The position numbers were made by a program, and so were the translations under genes. This document shows positions 6,818 through 8,170 of a DNA stretch of 8,170 bases, piece by piece. The stretch's first letter is position 1; each line of letters begins with the position of its first letter. The notes below the pieces were generated by a model. The model was not told where the DNA came from. It saw only the letters and a program-made list of their open reading frames with translations, and made no database searches. This stretch comes from Duncaniella sp. (lineage in GTDB: Bacteria > Bacteroidota > Bacteroidia > Bacteroidales > Muribaculaceae), in NCBI RefSeq assembly GCF_029054785.1, contig NZ_JAIDEN010000105.1, positions 1-8,170 of the forward strand, in the 5' to 3' direction.

Positions 6818-7840
6818 ATGAAAACATTATTTACTACAATTATCTCTGCAATTGTGCTCTCCGCTATGGTGGGTTGCGGAGGCACATCTGCAAAGAGTGA
6901 ATCAACCGATGCGGCTGCCGACAGCGCTGCCGCCTTTGTCAGGCCGCTTCATGTCAGCGGCACCGCTCTGCTTAATGAGGCCGGTGACACCATCGTACTT
7001 AACGGACCATCACTGGGATGGCACTGCAACTGGGGACGCTTCTACAACGAAGGAACTGTCCGGGCGCTCAAGGAGAACTGGGGGGCCAACATCACCCGCG
7101 CGGCCATCGGCGCACATCCCTCAGGCGACTGCGTCAACGGTTATTCGGTTGACTCGGTAAATGCTGTCAATCTCGCGATGAAAGTCATCGACGCGGCCAT
7201 TGCCAATGATATGTACATCATCTGCGACTGGCATTCGCATGACAACACACTTGAAGACGCAAAGAAATTCTTCACCGTCATTACGGAAAAATACGGCGAC
7301 ACACCCAATATCCTTTATGAGATCTGGAATGAGCCGCTCGACATCCCCTGGCAGGAGATCAAGACCTATGCCGAGGAGGTGATTCCAGTGATCCGCAAGA
7401 ATGCCCCCAATGCGGTGGTGATCGTAGGCACTCCCAAGTGGGACCAGGATGTTGACATCGCCGCAGAAAATCCGGTCGACGCACCGAATCTGCTCTATTC
7501 GCTCCACTACTATGCCGGAACCCACAAGGACTGGAACCGCGAAAAGGCTCAGAAAGCCCTTGAGGCCGGACTGCCGCTCATCATCTCGGAATGCGGCTCG
7601 ATGGACCACACCGGTGACGGCCCGATCGACTATGAATCGTGGCAGCAGTGGATGCAGTTTGCTGACGACAACAACATCTCCGTACTGATGTGGGACATCG
7701 CTGACAAGAACGAAACCTGCTCCATGATCTCGGCCTCAGCCTCTGACAACGGCCAGGAATGGACCGAGGACGATCTCAAGGAATGGGCCAAACTCGCCCG
7801 GAAGACAATCCGCGAGCGCAACAGCCGCTACTCGAAATAA
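6818..7840 (+). CDS. Secreted lipoprotein glycoside hydrolase, family GH5 subfamily 2 (endoglucanase-like)
   Basis: Predicted beta-1,4-glucan hydrolase (retaining, TIM barrel) of 340 residues. The N-terminus is a lipoprotein signal (SAMVGC, lipid-modified Cys20), then a short Ser/Ala/Asp linker to about residue 40 and one catalytic domain. It follows Bacillus-type Cel5A closely: GPSLGWHCNWGRFYN (63-77), TRAAIG (93-98, Arg94), CDWHSH (136-141), YEIWNEP with acid/base Glu172, LHYYAGTH (229-236), ISECGS with nucleophile Glu258, and MWDIADKNET (291-300) with the conserved Trp292 and Lys297. No carbohydrate-binding module is present. The acidic residues after Cys20 are not immediately adjacent, so surface export by a Bacteroidetes lipoprotein export signal is uncertain; periplasmic or outer-membrane placement is possible. 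The residue after the nucleophile is Cys259, where related cellulases usually have Trp or Phe. Substrate is inferred from family: cellulose, beta-glucan or a related glucan. Confidence 0.93.
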   Translation: MKTLFTTIISAIVLSAMVGCGGTSAKSESTDAAADSAAAFVRPLHVSGTALLNEAGDTIVLNGPSLGWHCNWGRFYNEGTVRALKENWGANITRAAIGAHPSGDCVNGYSVDSVNAVNLAMKVIDAAIANDMYIICDWHSHDNTLEDAKKFFTVITEKYGDTPNILYEIWNEPLDIPWQEIKTYAEEVIPVIRKNAPNAVVIVGTPKWDQDVDIAAENPVDAPNLLYSLHYYAGTHKDWNREKAQKALEAGLPLIISECGSMDHTGDGPIDYESWQQWMQFADDNNISVLMWDIADKNETCSMISASASDNGQEWTEDDLKEWAKLARKTIRERNSRYSK

Positions 7841-7870
7841 AAAAACGCTGGTCTCAAACCGTGACTTAGC

Positions 7871-7969
7871 ATCTAAAAGATATACACAACCCAAGAAACT
7901 CAGCACATGAACATCTTCAGAGGGTGTTTCATAACAAGAGTAAAAATCTGAGTGGTGTATCTTTTAGAT
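7871..7969. repeat. Outer inverted repeat that shares an arm with the long palindrome
   Basis: ATCTAAAAGATATACAC (7871-7887), followed by CTCAG at 7899-7903, is complementary to CTGAG (7948-7952) plus GTGTATCTTTTAGAT (7955-7969). There is a two-base insertion in the first block and extra bases before CTCAG. The right arm is the same sequence used as left arm of the 7948-8054 palindrome, so only one of the two hairpins can form at a time. Confidence 0.6.
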
Positions 7970-8054
7970 AAATTGTTGTAAATGCGGAAGGAACATAGCG
8001 AGCTATGTGACTGACGAATTTCAACAATTTAGCAAAAGAGACACCAAGGCTCAG
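7948..8054. repeat. Long concentric imperfect palindrome (about 107 bp)
   Basis: Paired blocks share one centre near 8000.5: CTGAG (7948-7952) with CTCAG (8050-8054); GGTGT-TCTTTT with AAAAGA-ACACC (about 7954-7965 with 8035-8045); TAAATTGTTG (7969-7978) with CAACAATTTA (8022-8031); AAAT (7980-7983) with ATTT (8018-8021); and an exact inner ACATAGC (7993-7999) with GCTATGT (8002-8008) around GA. As RNA on either strand it would form a long hairpin. It resembles a palindromic intergenic repeat or a MITE-like element. No flanking target-site duplication was confirmed. I have a vague sense that similar hairpins recur in Bacteroidales genomes but cannot verify it here. Confidence 0.75.
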
Positions 8055-8084
8055 GTAACTTTAAAAAGTCTCAGACATGAAATT

Positions 8085-8123
8085 ATTAAAAAATAGTAGT
8101 GGTGCGATAAAAATCCAACCACT
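8085..8123 (-). terminator. Possible terminator for a leftward gene beyond the right edge
   Basis: On the minus strand AGTGGT (8123-8118) pairs with ACCACT (8103-8098) over a 14-base loop. It is followed by ACTATTTTTTAAT, a six-T run. The stem is only 6 bp, so this is weak; it would suit a minus-strand gene ending beyond the right edge, which cannot be seen. Confidence 0.25.
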
Positions 8124-8170
8124 GCGATTAATATATTAGTATTTAGTCAAATACAAGAGTACATTGATTT

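Larger units (their letters stand above)
7841..8170. other. Gene-free AT-rich region with nested inverted repeats
   Basis: These 330 bases after the GH5 stop carry no credible gene. Frames starting at ATGs at 7907 and 8077 encode only 14 and 20 residues with no family resemblance. The sequence has clear repeat structure (separate entries), repeated CTCAG words at 7899, 8050 and 8070, and a small palindrome ACTTT-AA-AAAGT at 8058-8069. GAGGGTGTTTCATAAC at 7920-7935 resembles the style of insertion-sequence ends, but no partner is visible in the window. No strong terminator directly follows the GH5 stop. Confidence 0.6.

Noticed and set aside
7121..7609. 162-codon minus-strand frame opposite the GH5 gene
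   Set aside because: It is antisense to a well-supported GH5 catalytic domain and has no family features or upstream promoter.
7929..8060. Minus-strand open stretch of 43 codons across the long palindrome (contains GVSFAKLLKFV)
   Set aside because: It has no ATG start and its openness follows from the palindromic repeat. It may be mis-annotated as a small protein in other genomes, but I see no support for translation.
7871..8074. CRISPR-like array suggested by repeated CTCAG words
   Set aside because: The repeated words are only five bases long, unevenly spaced and in mixed orientation. There are no regular repeats and spacers.
8077..8139. 20-codon plus-strand frame starting MKLLKN
   Set aside because: It is very short, in AT-rich DNA, with no promoter and no downstream gene in view to make it a leader peptide.

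Overview
The window looks like chromosomal DNA from a member of the Bacteroidales, most plausibly a gut Muribaculaceae/Bacteroides-type genome. This rests on three things. Two perfect matches to the Bacteroidetes -7 promoter element TAnnTTTG sit in the one large divergent intergenic region. The starts lack Shine-Dalgarno sequences. The order sppA-lpxK-purine nucleoside phosphorylase-thiL matches, from memory, other Bacteroidales. The family assignment is inference.

Left half, minus strand (5467 down to 590): a four-gene unit read leftward. It is sppA (signal peptide peptidase), lpxK (lipid A 4'-kinase), a trimeric-type purine nucleoside phosphorylase and thiL (thiamine-phosphate kinase). Gaps are 51, 57 and 18 bp, and a clear sigma-ABfr-type promoter lies about 40 bp upstream of sppA. 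Beyond thiL, still on the minus strand, is the 5' part of a further gene that runs off the left edge (463 to 1). It has a signal peptide and then a mature region very rich in Asn, Arg, Pro and Gly. A strong 14-bp inverted repeat sits just before its start codon.

Middle (5468-5890): a divergent, AT-rich intergenic region with the sppA promoter on one side and a promoter for an AraC-type regulator on the other. A small hairpin and a 10-bp-spaced direct repeat lie between them.

Right half, plus strand (5891-7840): the AraC-family regulator is followed after 51 bp by a secreted lipoprotein glycoside hydrolase, GH5 subfamily 2 (endoglucanase-like). No separate promoter is visible between them, so they probably form a small regulator-plus-enzyme unit. 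No SusC/SusD genes are in view.

Right edge (7841-8170): no gene. This AT-rich stretch holds a long concentric imperfect palindrome (7948-8054). Its left arm can also pair with an upstream copy (7871-7903), giving two mutually exclusive hairpins. It looks like a dispersed palindromic repeat or a mobile-element remnant, and is the least explained part of the window. I found no CRISPR array, tRNA, rRNA, transposase or recognisable defence system. The most interesting points are the right-edge palindrome and an Asn-to-Asp change in the base-recognition site of the purine nucleoside phosphorylase.
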